A stretch of DNA of 10,012 nucleotides from a bacterium (GCA_030689285.1 JAUYJM010000067.1:1-10012); one strand, 5' to 3'. Shown: positions 1 to 5,663, numbered from the stretch's first letter. The notes: generated by a model from the sequence alone, not told the origin. Program-made: numbers and translations.

Positions 1-6
1 CCTTAC

Positions 7-232
7 GGGACTGTCGCCGAATATCCATTTGGCCGATTTCCGGGAAAATTCGGCTGCGGCTTGTTTCAAATTTATGGCCAATACTTATTCGCATGCGCTA
101 TTCGTTAAGCGTATCTACGACATTAAGCCATAAATTTGAAACTTCGCCTCGCCCCGTTAGAAGCGGGGCTTCTAACGGGGCTCGCTCGAATTTTGGAAAA
201 ACCGCCTCAAAAGCCTATTTGGCAACAGTCCC
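7..232. mobile_element. MITE-like fold-back element with TTAC target duplication
   Basis: The ends are inverted repeats, GGGACTGTYGCCRAATA, at 7-23 and (reverse complement) 216-232, with 15 of 17 bases matching. Weaker similarity continues inward for about another 35 nt, including AAAATTCG at 45-52 against CGAATTTT at 188-195. The bases TTAC flank it directly on both sides (3-6 and 233-236), as expected for a 4-bp target duplication. Inside are a 16-nt perfect inverted repeat (GTTTCAAATTTATGGC, 63-78 with 127-142) and a hairpin with 11-bp stem CCCCGTTAGAA (152-162 with 170-180). No transposase is encoded, so it would need one in trans. The end sequence GGGACTGTTGC loosely recalls IS6- or IS1182-type ends, but I cannot assign a family. 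Confidence 0.6.
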
Positions 233-255
233 TTACAAACTCCAGTTTGTAAGGG
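230..255. repeat. Perfect 12-bp hairpin abutting the MITE-like element
   Basis: CCCTTACAAACT (230-241) and its exact complement (244-255) are separated by two bases. The left arm overlaps the right end of the 7-232 element and contains its TTAC duplication. The surroundings are also loosely symmetric: GCCTATTTG at 213-221 is inverted as CAAATAGGC at 306-314. This may be nested or partly deleted element ends. There is no U-tract, so it is not a standard terminator. Confidence 0.5.
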
Positions 256-425
256 TGTTGTGAATACGGTAGATACGGGCGGTGTATTCCGAAAAACCGC
301 CGCAACAAATAGGCGTTTCTGGAGGTGGGGAGAGGTATCGCAAACCCCCGAAATTACACCACAAAAATCGTCCGAAAAAGGTGGTGGCCACGTTTTCTCA
401 CGTTTTCTCAAGATACAGCATCCAA
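256..425. other. Gene-free spacer with repeat blocks and tRNA-end-like sequences
   Basis: I see no convincing gene here. GGTGGCCACGTTTT occurs at 383-396 and again at 486-499, and GGCCACGTTTTT recurs at 501-512. CGTTTTCTCA is tandemly duplicated at 391-410. Read on the minus strand, 320-335 (ends CCTCTCCCCACCTCCA) and 463-478 (ends CCTCTCCCACGCGCCA) look like 3' ends of serine-type tRNAs including CCA, but no complete tRNA can be folded. These may be remnants of integration at a tRNA gene. The open frames crossing this stretch read through hairpins and repeats and look spurious. Confidence 0.35.
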
Positions 426-459
426 AAAACGCCTAATACTGGCTAGTATTAGGCGTTTT
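426..459 (-). terminator. Strong intrinsic terminator, probably bidirectional
   Basis: A perfect 15-bp stem (AAAACGCCTAATACT at 426-440, complement at 445-459) encloses loop GGCT. On the minus strand the stem is followed by a run of six T, giving a classical terminator downstream of the small membrane protein gene ending at 546. On the plus strand the arm ends in TTTT, so it may also stop transcription coming from the left. Confidence 0.75.
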
Positions 460-545
460 ATCTGGCGCGTGGGAGAGGAAAAAATGGTGGCCACGTTTTT
501 GGCCACGTTTTTCATGTTTTTTAAGTATTGGCGCAGGAAAAGTGA

Positions 546-857
546 TCAAGCTCCAGGTAGACGATCTATGCTGTTAAGGTGTTCGGTAGCTTGATGGCGT
601 TCGTTGTACTCATTTTCTCTTCTTTTATACATACCTTGTTCGTTATCACTTTTGTGTATTGTATGAAGGTACGAAATTCGTGTAAGAATCAGAAGCCATA
701 AAATTATGGCAGAAATCGCAGAAGTAGTTACGGAAATGTCAGATTGAATTAGGAACAAAAATAAGCCCAAGACTATACTGGAGAATATATAATATCCGAG
801 CCTTTTTTCAGAATTCTCCTGTTTCCATTTTAAATTTTTAAGGTCGTTCGTATTCAT
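546..857 (-). CDS. Small two-helix membrane protein, function unknown
   Basis: This 103-aa protein is not recognised. It has a charged N-terminus (residues 1-20), two hydrophobic helices at about 21-38 and 43-65 joined by a short polar turn, and a hydrophilic C-terminal tail (66-103) rich in charged residues and Asn, including an RREN-EYNERH stretch. ATG at 857 is preferred because GGA lies seven bases upstream; a TTG at 869 would add four residues. It ends with TGA. A TATAAT at 896-891 and an extended -10 (TGGTATAAT, minus strand, 952-944) lie upstream, and a strong terminator lies downstream, so it is probably a single-gene transcript. The clear two-helix pattern with flanking charges and the promoter and terminator placement support a real gene. 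No homology is claimed. Confidence 0.6.
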   Translation of the reverse strand: MNTNDLKNLKWKQENSEKRLGYYIFSSIVLGLFLFLIQSDISVTTSAISAIILWLLILTRISYLHTIHKSDNEQGMYKRRENEYNERHQATEHLNSIDRLPGA

Positions 858-933
858 ATCTATTTCCAAAATCCAATTTTGGAAGACTCCATTATAGAGG
901 GAACTAGTAGGAATATGGATAAGTCCAACATAC

Positions 934-1010
934 TGGTGTGTTTATTATACCAAGCTCGCACCTATTTCCAAAACAAATGATGTAGCGCGCTTGGTACAAT
1001 AAAGACACCA
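934..1010. promoter_or_regulatory. Inverted repeat with outward-facing extended -10 promoters
   Basis: Arms 934-959 and 985-1010 are 26 nt each and match at 23 positions, with a 25-nt spacer. Each arm carries an extended -10 motif pointing outward: TGGTATAAT on the minus strand (952-944), with a plausible TTGGAA-type -35 about 16 nt upstream, and TGGTACAAT on the plus strand (992-1000), with a poor -35. The minus promoter would serve the membrane protein gene at 857 with a leader of about 80 nt. The plus promoter faces no recognisable gene. It could instead be a small transposon-derived palindrome. Confidence 0.45.
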
Positions 1011-1044
1011 AAATGGAACTTGAAGGTTTAGAACCTGCGGCGGA

Positions 1045-1069
1045 GTGGGCGGCGCTTTGCGCCGCCCAC
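1045..1069. repeat. GC-rich perfect hairpin downstream of tRNA-Leu
   Basis: GTGGGCGGCG (1045-1054) pairs perfectly with 1060-1069 around CTTTG. It lies about 35 nt past the 3' end of the minus-strand tRNA-Leu. There is no U-tract on either side, so factor-independent termination is doubtful. It could protect the tRNA precursor or assist termination. An outer partial inverted repeat (GAACTT near 1017 and AAGTTC near 1093) could extend the structure. Confidence 0.4.
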
Positions 1070-1103
1070 AATTCGGTCTCTGAAAAACCGTTAAGTTCTA
1101 TTC

Positions 1104-1188
1104 TGGTGCCTGGGACAGGATTTGAACCTGCATGCCTTTCGGCACCATCACCTCAAGATGGCGAGTCTACCAATTTCTCCACCCAGGC
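1104..1188 (-). tRNA. tRNA-Leu (anticodon GAG), CCA encoded
   Basis: The cloverleaf folds fully on the minus strand. The acceptor stem GCCTGGG pairs with CCCAGGC. The D-stem is GAG/CTC with AAATTGGTAGA in the loop. The anticodon stem is CCATC/GATGG with loop TTGAGGT, giving anticodon GAG, which reads CUC and CUU. A class II variable arm GCC-GAAA-GGC is present, as expected for leucine, and the T-loop is TTCAAAT. The discriminator A is at 1107 and CCA is encoded at 1106-1104. The 5' 22 nt (1188-1167) also encode the C-terminus and stop codon of the LAGLIDADG endonuclease gene upstream. No separate promoter is evident between them, so the tRNA may be excised from the endonuclease transcript. 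Confidence 0.95.
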
Positions 1189-1868
1189 TTTTTGTACTCC
1201 TTTTGTTGCTTTTTCTCTATAAGTAACGCTTTTTCTATTTTAATTCTCTTTCTGGATAAACAAACAACTTTCTGAGTATAGTACATCTGTTTAATAATTT
1301 CTACTGCTCCTTTCTTTGCGTATCTCAACTGAAAAAAAACATTTTTTTGTCTTCCTGAGATACGTCCCTTGGCACCAGTTATCTTTTGTATTTCTTCTTG
1401 AAGCCAAAGAAGATGCTTAAAGCTTGCTGATGCAAAAGTCAAATAAAACATATAACTGGAGCGCCAACGAGGATCCCAGTAAGAATGAAAACAGCCGTCG
1501 CCGTCTAAACATCCACGGAGAAAATCAAAAAAGTATTCTGATGGAATTTTTAATTCTCCCATTGTTTTTGATTTCGCAGGTGTTAAACCGATTGATTGTA
1601 AAAATTGATAAAAAAGAACATCGCCAAATTGAACATTGTGGTATTTTTTCTCCTTTAAAGAGCTCCTCGTTTTTAGCCCAATTTTCACGTTAATGCCAAG
1701 GCAATTTTTGAAATTTATAGCCTGATCTATATCTTTTGTAGTCAAACTCATATGCCGTCCATCATTATAGAGACATCCGTCGGTTGCCAAAAGTCCTATC
1801 GCATAAGCAAAATTAGATGACCATTTTATTTTCACTTTTCCCTTCGGTTTTGGTCCCCTCTTTCCCAT
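1167..1868 (-). CDS. LAGLIDADG homing endonuclease ending inside tRNA-Leu
   Basis: This 233-aa protein has two LAGLIDADG helices, FAYAIGLLATDG (residues 20-31, catalytic Asp30) and DFLRGCLDGDG (115-125, catalytic Asp124), so it is a monomeric two-motif endonuclease. A basic N-terminus (KRGPKPKGKVKIK) probably contacts DNA. The ATG at 1868 is chosen because the longer frame upstream runs through a terminator hairpin, and because a TATAAT at 1880-1875 lies six bases before the ATG, suggesting a leaderless message. The last eight residues (KKPGWRNW) and the TAG stop are encoded by the 5' end and D-arm of the intact tRNA-Leu. A decayed second copy of the tRNA-Leu 5' half lies just upstream. It is presumably a selfish gene that cuts and reinvades tRNA-Leu genes. 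Family known; exact target inferred. Confidence 0.88.
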   Translation of the reverse strand: MGKRGPKPKGKVKIKWSSNFAYAIGLLATDGCLYNDGRHMSLTTKDIDQAINFKNCLGINVKIGLKTRSSLKEKKYHNVQFGDVLFYQFLQSIGLTPAKSKTMGELKIPSEYFFDFLRGCLDGDGCFHSYWDPRWRSSYMFYLTFASASFKHLLWLQEEIQKITGAKGRISGRQKNVFFQLRYAKKGAVEIIKQMYYTQKVVCLSRKRIKIEKALLIEKKQQKEYKKPGWRNW

Positions 1869-1874
1869 CTTTAT

Positions 1875-1903
1875 ATTATATAACCTCAAGGTAGTAGCGT
1901 CTA
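1875..1903 (-). promoter_or_regulatory. Candidate endonuclease promoter overlapping the tRNA relic
   Basis: On the minus strand TAGACG (1903-1898) lies 17 nt upstream of TATAAT (1880-1875), and the ATG follows after six bases. The -35 hexamer is part of the D-arm of the decayed tRNA-Leu half (GGTAGACG), so the element may use tRNA-derived sequence as its promoter. The -35 matches TTGACA at four of six positions. Confidence 0.4.
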
Positions 1904-1918
1904 CCAATTGTGGGTAAC
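1883..1918 (-). pseudogene. Decayed 5' half of a tRNA-Leu(GAG)
   Basis: Read on the minus strand, AATTGGTAGAC (D-loop and D-stem 3' side) and CTTGAGGT (anticodon loop with GAG) both match the intact tRNA-Leu at 1104-1188 at the same spacing. The match ends sharply after the anticodon loop. The acceptor/D-stem 5' region is shortened by about four bases and no longer pairs, and no 3' half follows, so it cannot make a tRNA. It is a direct repeat of the intact gene's 5' half on the other side of the endonuclease gene. It looks like a displaced target-site half left by insertion at the anticodon loop. Confidence 0.65.
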
Positions 1919-1920
1919 AA

Positions 1921-1943
1921 CAAAACCGCCATCGGCGGTTTTG
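1921..1943 (-). terminator. Intrinsic terminator of rplS
   Basis: CAAAACCGCC (1921-1930) pairs perfectly with 1934-1943 around ATC. On the minus strand the stem ends in a U-rich stretch (GGCGGTTTTGTTGTT), as expected 50 nt after the rplS stop. The A/T arms could also allow bidirectional use. Confidence 0.75.
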
Positions 1944-1992
1944 TCTCAACTCTTGAATCGTAAATCGTAAATCTTGAATCTGTTTTTCTGTT

Positions 1993-2430
1993 TTATTGTT
2001 CCGCTATCTGCGGAGTCGGTGCTTCCTTTATATCCTCGCTTGTTACCGTTACCTTCTCGTCTTTTACCGCTCTGACATTTCTCATTTCTCTGCGGATTTC
2101 TTTGGCAGCTTTTTCTCGGATATGATAGAGCTTGGACTGTCTGACTTTTGCCCGCTTTAAAATCTCAACTTTTTCAATATTAGGAGAATAGAGAGGAAAA
2201 ATACGCTCCACTCCCACACCGTCAAACACACGTCTTACGGTAAAAGTGGCGCCCGGCTCTTTGCCGTGCTTTCTTCCCAAAACCAGCCCTTCAAACGCCT
2301 GAATGCGGCTCTTGTCTCCTTCTTTTATTTTCTGAAAAACTTTTACGGTATCTCCGGCGCGCAAATTCAGCTTCGCCCTTGTTTCCATATCAACAGGAGA
2401 AATCTTTATTGTTATTTTGGCTTCCGACAT
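1993..2430 (-). CDS. rplS: Large ribosomal subunit protein bL19
   Basis: bL19 sits at the interface of the 30S and 50S subunits. The 145-aa product shows the family's KOW-like core: the GDTVKV strand (residues 26-31), [12 protein letters not shown] (43-54) and [23 protein letters not shown] (61-83) with the conserved VGVER-FP-YSP signature, then the RRAKVRQ-like segment (92-99) and KLYYLR-type helix ([14 protein letters not shown]). A charged tail of about 25 residues (120-145) extends beyond the usual length of roughly 115 aa. The start is taken at MSEAK; a longer frame to 2481 crosses the promoter and lacks similarity. No Shine-Dalgarno is visible, and the -10 is adjacent, so the mRNA is probably leaderless. 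It diverges from ruvA and is followed by a terminator. Confidence 0.97.
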   Translation of the reverse strand: MSEAKITIKISPVDMETRAKLNLRAGDTVKVFQKIKEGDKSRIQAFEGLVLGRKHGKEPGATFTVRRVFDGVGVERIFPLYSPNIEKVEILKRAKVRQSKLYHIREKAAKEIRREMRNVRAVKDEKVTVTSEDIKEAPTPQIAEQ

Positions 2431-2437
2431 AAAAGAT

Positions 2438-2466
2438 ACTTTAACACGGCTCTCCAACCTTTGCAA
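2438..2466 (-). promoter_or_regulatory. rplS promoter, predicted leaderless
   Basis: TTGCAA (2466-2461), a 17-nt spacer and TAAAGT (2443-2438), with TG one base before the -10 (extended -10), point toward rplS. The -10 ends seven bases before the ATG at 2430, so transcription would begin at or within a base or two of the start codon. Confidence 0.6.
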
Positions 2467-2469
2467 ACC

Positions 2470-2498
2470 TTTACACTTCACCCATTACACTCTACACT
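2470..2498 (+). promoter_or_regulatory. ruvA promoter, predicted leaderless
   Basis: TTTACA (2470-2475), a 17-nt spacer and TACACT (2493-2498) precede the ruvA ATG at 2505 by six bases. The predicted first base of the transcript is the A of ATG. There is no Shine-Dalgarno. Nearly the same sequence and spacing precede fpg. Confidence 0.6.
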
Positions 2499-2504
2499 TT
2501 GCTT

Positions 2505-3062
2505 ATGATTTCGCATATAAGAGGAGATGTTCTGTTAAAAACCGAAAAATTCGCGGTGCTTGAAACCGGAGGATTGGGATACAAAGTATACGCCACGAAA
2601 GAAACCTTAGACTGCCTTTCTGAAAATAAGTCCGCGAGTCTTTGGACATATTTGGCGGTCAGAGAGGATTCCAATACATTGTACGGTTTTCTTCAAAAAG
2701 ACGAGTTGGATTTTTTTGAACTGCTTTTGACCGTATCGGGCATAGGCCCGAAAACGGCACTGGGTATTTTAAATCTTGCCGATGTCTCCTCCATCAAAAA
2801 AGCTGTCTCCGCGAATAACCCTGCCCACCTTATAAAAGTGAGCGGGATTGGAAAAAGAGTGGCGGAAAAAATCGTCCTTGAGTTAAAAAACAAAATAAAA
2901 GGAGAGGCAGAGCCGACTCTGAAAGAGGAAATAGAAGCCATGGAAGCACTGAAGTCTTTGGGATATTCGCAAAAAGAATCTAGGGAGGCGTTAAGAGAAA
3001 CCGAGGGTGTCACCACAATCAACGAAAAAATAAAGCAAGCGCTTAAAATTTTAGGAAAATGA
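2505..3062 (+). CDS. ruvA: Holliday junction branch migration protein RuvA
   Basis: RuvA binds four-way junctions as a tetramer and positions the RuvB motor. The 185-aa product begins with the typical MISHIRG and has an OB-fold domain (1-62, with ETGGLGYKVY and NTLYGF), two helix-hairpin-helix motifs (VSGIGPKTALGIL at 77-89 and VSGIGKRVAEKIVLELK at 112-128), and a C-terminal RuvB-contacting helical domain (140-182, EAMEALKSLGYSQKESREAL). Length is close to the usual 190-205 aa. ATG 2505 is chosen over a TTG at 2499 because the family starts at MI and the -10 box places the transcript start there. Its TGA overlaps the Mur ligase ATG (ATGA), so the two are translationally coupled. RuvB and RuvC are not in this window. 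Confidence 0.97.
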   Translation: MISHIRGDVLLKTEKFAVLETGGLGYKVYATKETLDCLSENKSASLWTYLAVREDSNTLYGFLQKDELDFFELLLTVSGIGPKTALGILNLADVSSIKKAVSANNPAHLIKVSGIGKRVAEKIVLELKNKIKGEAEPTLKEEIEAMEALKSLGYSQKESREALRETEGVTTINEKIKQALKILGK

Positions 3063-4396
3063 GTAAAATTGTAAACCGCGAGATAAAATCTAAAATGGAA
3101 AAAATTTTACGAACAATGGAAAAATTTATACCAAGAAAAATATTTCGGTTTTTCCAACCGTTTTATCATCAGACTTTGGCTTTCCTTGCGGCCTGCTTTT
3201 TCCGCTTCCCTTCTAAGAAAATTAGGGTGGTAGCCGTAACCGGCACCAAAGGAAAAAGCACAGTGGTAGAGCTTTTGAATTCCGTTTTTGAAGAAAGTGG
3301 CGAGAAGACCGCGCTCTTGAGTACGATTAGATTCAAAATTGCGGAAAACTCTCAACCAAATAAACACAAAATGACCGTGCCGGGACGTTTTTTCGTCCAG
3401 AAATTTTTGCGTGAAGTCGTGGATGCCGGTTGCGATATCGTCATTTTAGAGATGACTTCGGAAGGTGTGAAGCAGTACAGGCACAAGTTTATAGCATTAG
3501 ACGCGCTTGTCGTGACAAACTTGGCCCCGGAGCATATTGAGTCTCACGGTTCTTACGAAAATTATGTGGCGGCGAAAGTGGAAATAGCAAAAGCTTTGGA
3601 AAAATCCCCGAAAACAAACAAGATTTTAGCGGTGAACGGAGACGACAAAGAGGCCGAAAAGTTTTTGGGCGTTTTCAGCGGTAAGAAAGTGGTTTACTCA
3701 AAGCGGGAAACGGAAAACGCCAAGATTTCGGAAAATGGAATTTCTTTTGAGATGAGAGGTTGCAAAATTACTTCAAAACTTCCAGGCGAATTTAATTTCT
3801 ACAACATTCTCGCCGCAGTAAGCTTGGCCGAAGCAATGGGGATTTCCTCTGAAAAAATTAAAGCTGGAATTGAAAAGTTGGAGTCGGTAAGGGGAAGAGC
3901 GGAAGAAATTGAAAATAGTCTGGGGATAAAGATTTTAGTTGACTACGCCCACACGCCTGATTCTCTTGAAAAACTCTACAAAACTTACGAAAACAGACGA
4001 AAAATATGCGTTCTCGGAAACACCGGCGGAGGCAGGGACAAATGGAAAAGACCGGTGATGGGTGGCATCGCGGAAAAATACTGCGACGAGATAATCCTTA
4101 CCAACGAAGACCCTTACAACGAGAAACCTTTGCAAATAATAAAGGAGATGGCCGATGGGATGAATATTAAGACTCCTAAAATGGTTCTGGACAGAAGAGA
4201 AGCCATACGCACAGCCCTGACCGCCGCCAGAAAGGAGTCCCCAGCGGATAACGTAAATACAAAAAAACCCGTGGTACTTATAACGGGCAAGGGCACCGAC
4301 CCTTACATTATGGGAAAAAATGGCTCAAAAATAGTCTGGGATGACGCGACAGTAGTCAGAGAAGAGCTGGAAAAACTTTTTGAAGTCGTTAGTTGA
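3059..4396 (+). CDS. Mur ligase family protein, MurE-like, no N-terminal Mur domain
   Basis: Mur ligases join an amino acid to the UDP-MurNAc peptide using ATP. This 445-aa protein has the ATP-binding loop TGTKGKST (61-68), the central-domain signature TNLAPEHIESHGSYENYVAAK with likely carbamylated Lys173, GEFNFYNILAA (243-253), the C-terminal hinge DYAHTPDSLEKLY (295-307), GNTGGGRDKWKRPVMG (320-335) and GKGTDPY (410-416). This motif order is MurE-like. Odd points: the usual N-terminal UDP-sugar-binding domain is replaced by about 55 residues with a hydrophobic stretch (YHQTLAFLAACFFRF), and the DNPR motif of diaminopimelate-adding MurE reads EDPYNE, so the amino acid added is uncertain. AGGA lies just upstream. 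It overlaps ruvA by four bases and converges on the amidase gene. A different peptide ligase role is possible. Confidence 0.85.
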   Translation: MSKIVNREIKSKMEKILRTMEKFIPRKIFRFFQPFYHQTLAFLAACFFRFPSKKIRVVAVTGTKGKSTVVELLNSVFEESGEKTALLSTIRFKIAENSQPNKHKMTVPGRFFVQKFLREVVDAGCDIVILEMTSEGVKQYRHKFIALDALVVTNLAPEHIESHGSYENYVAAKVEIAKALEKSPKTNKILAVNGDDKEAEKFLGVFSGKKVVYSKRETENAKISENGISFEMRGCKITSKLPGEFNFYNILAAVSLAEAMGISSEKIKAGIEKLESVRGRAEEIENSLGIKILVDYAHTPDSLEKLYKTYENRRKICVLGNTGGGRDKWKRPVMGGIAEKYCDEIILTNEDPYNEKPLQIIKEMADGMNIKTPKMVLDRREAIRTALTAARKESPADNVNTKKPVVLITGKGTDPYIMGKNGSKIVWDDATVVREELEKLFEVVS

Positions 4397-4419
4397 CAGG
4401 TTGTTGCATACCGCTTCTA

Positions 4420-5631
4420 TTATTCCGCCAAGACAGCGTTGAGTTTTTTTATCGTGATAGGGCCTGCGTAACCCAACGCGGGACTTATTCCGTATTTTAC
4501 CTGAAATTCCAAAACGGACTGTTTGGTACATCTGAAAAATATTCCGGAAAGAGGGCATTCCAAAAAAGTTTTTCCCTTCGGCGGATACATATTGAGACTA
4601 AGAAGAGCCGTCTGAAGTTTCAACACATCGGCGCCCGCTTCTTTGTATTCCAAACTCGGGGAATCTAACCTGCCTAAATTCGCGGAACCAAACTTGGTTT
4701 TATAAGAAATTCCTAAAAGATTTATGGTGCCTATGTAAGTCTGAAGCGCCAGTTCATCCAAAGTTTTGTCTCTTATTTCTTCATTTTGAAATTGAGGTTC
4801 GTATAAGTATCCGTACTCCAAAAGAAGCGCCGCGCTGTCCAGAGTGTTGTAAGCCCCGATTGCTATAAGGTCTTGGCTTGGAATAATCCCTTCGGCTTCT
4901 CTTTGAAACGAGCTTTGGGGATAAAACTTTAAAAGTCTTTCAAAAATCTTCTCCGCGAGCGCCCGGCTTCCATAAAAGTTTGAATACTGACTTTCAGGAA
5001 TATAAATTGCCACACCCTTATACTTGCCAGCCACTCTAAAATCCTCGCGAGGATAGTCATTGAAATGAATATGCAGTACAATGTCAAACGAATTTTTGTT
5101 GGCAAAATAGTTTATGCCGTAAAGATGAAAAGCGGTGTCTCCGGGAGCAAAGACATGTTCTATGCTATCCACGGTCCCTACTATCCGTCTGTCAATCAAG
5201 CTCCCCATTGTTTCCTTTTTTTGCTTAACAAACGCCAGTATCGCGCTCTCTTCGCGTTCCAAAAAATCCGAAATTACCGGATTATAACCTTCTTGCGTTC
5301 TAGTAACCGTCACCGAAAAACGACCCTGCGCCCTAAAAAGTTTCGCCAATTTTTCGGCCAGCTCAAGATTTATATTGGCCTCGCGCAACCCCCTAAATTG
5401 CGCGCCGAAATACTTGTCGTCATGACCGGGAACTATCAAGATTTTTACAGGTCTTTGGTCGTCCAAAAGAGATGTTGTGTAAGCGTCTTTCAGTGTTCTC
5501 TCCGTGCTACTATCCATAAAAAACACCGACCCTACAAACGTCCGCATGTTTGAAAACACTTTCGTTTCATTTGCCAAAAAAAGAACAAGAACAAATATCG
5601 CAAACGCTCCTGAGTAAAAAAACTTATTCAT
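4420..5631 (-). CDS. Zinc N-acetylmuramoyl-L-alanine amidase with peptidoglycan-binding domain
   Basis: Amidase_3 enzymes cleave the bond between MurNAc and L-Ala of the stem peptide outside the membrane. The 403-aa protein has an N-terminal hydrophobic segment (about 4-20) acting as signal or anchor, then the amidase fold from residue 62: ILIVPGHDD (His70), GLREANINLELAEKL (Glu84, zinc), VLHIHFND (His189, zinc) and LLLEYGYLYE (Glu272, catalytic). A C-terminal PG_binding_1-like domain (334-402) carries DVLKLQTALLSLNMYP and LEFQVKYGI, with two cysteines (359 and 368) that could form a disulfide. A long insertion between Glu84 and His189 (about 115-180) is larger than in compact amidases. The ATG at 5631 has no Shine-Dalgarno but an extended -10 eight bases upstream. 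It probably functions in cell separation or wall turnover, fitting the adjacent Mur ligase. Confidence 0.85.
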   Translation of the reverse strand: MNKFFYSGAFAIFVLVLFLANETKVFSNMRTFVGSVFFMDSSTERTLKDAYTTSLLDDQRPVKILIVPGHDDKYFGAQFRGLREANINLELAEKLAKLFRAQGRFSVTVTRTQEGYNPVISDFLEREESAILAFVKQKKETMGSLIDRRIVGTVDSIEHVFAPGDTAFHLYGINYFANKNSFDIVLHIHFNDYPREDFRVAGKYKGVAIYIPESQYSNFYGSRALAEKIFERLLKFYPQSSFQREAEGIIPSQDLIAIGAYNTLDSAALLLEYGYLYEPQFQNEEIRDKTLDELALQTYIGTINLLGISYKTKFGSANLGRLDSPSLEYKEAGADVLKLQTALLSLNMYPPKGKTFLECPLSGIFFRCTKQSVLEFQVKYGISPALGYAGPITIKKLNAVLAE

Positions 5632-5638
5632 AAGAAGA

Positions 5639-5644
5639 ATATTA
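5639..5644 (-). promoter_or_regulatory. Extended -10 of the amidase gene
   Basis: TGT-TAATAT on the minus strand (TAATAT at 5644-5639) ends seven bases before the ATG at 5631, again predicting a leaderless or nearly leaderless transcript. The -35 region is poor, which is common where an extended -10 is present. Confidence 0.45.
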
Positions 5645-5663
5645 ACACGACTAAAGCGATTAC

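Noticed and set aside
230..512. CRISPR array
   Set aside because: The repeated blocks are too few, unequally spaced and lack regular spacers; no cas genes are present.
325..594. Plus-strand 89-aa open frame in the left gene-free region
   Set aside because: It reads through a 15-bp terminator hairpin and repeat blocks and into the opposite-strand membrane protein gene; it has no domain-like pattern.
1013..1222. Plus-strand 69-aa open frame
   Set aside because: It is the antisense reading of tRNA-Leu plus the GC-rich hairpin; the peptide contains the typical translated-tRNA pattern VPGTGFEPACLSAP and is not a plausible protein.
1104..1918. Group I or archaeal-type intron in tRNA-Leu
   Set aside because: The downstream tRNA is complete and folds by itself, the upstream 5' half cannot form an acceptor or D-stem with it, and there is no room outside the endonuclease frame for a group I core.
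1869..1949. N-terminal extension of the endonuclease to 1949
   Set aside because: The extra 27 codons cross the rplS terminator and the tRNA relic; the conserved protein starts at MGKRGPKPKG.
2431..2481. Longer start for rplS
   Set aside because: The extra 17 residues would be encoded by the promoter region and lack bL19 similarity; MSEAK is the natural start.
4397..4419. Terminator between the convergent Mur ligase and amidase genes
   Set aside because: Only 23 bases separate them and I see no stable hairpin with a U-tract on either strand.
5065..5553. Plus-strand 162-aa open frame
   Set aside because: It lies entirely opposite the amidase gene, whose catalytic motifs are clear; the antisense peptide has no recognisable features.
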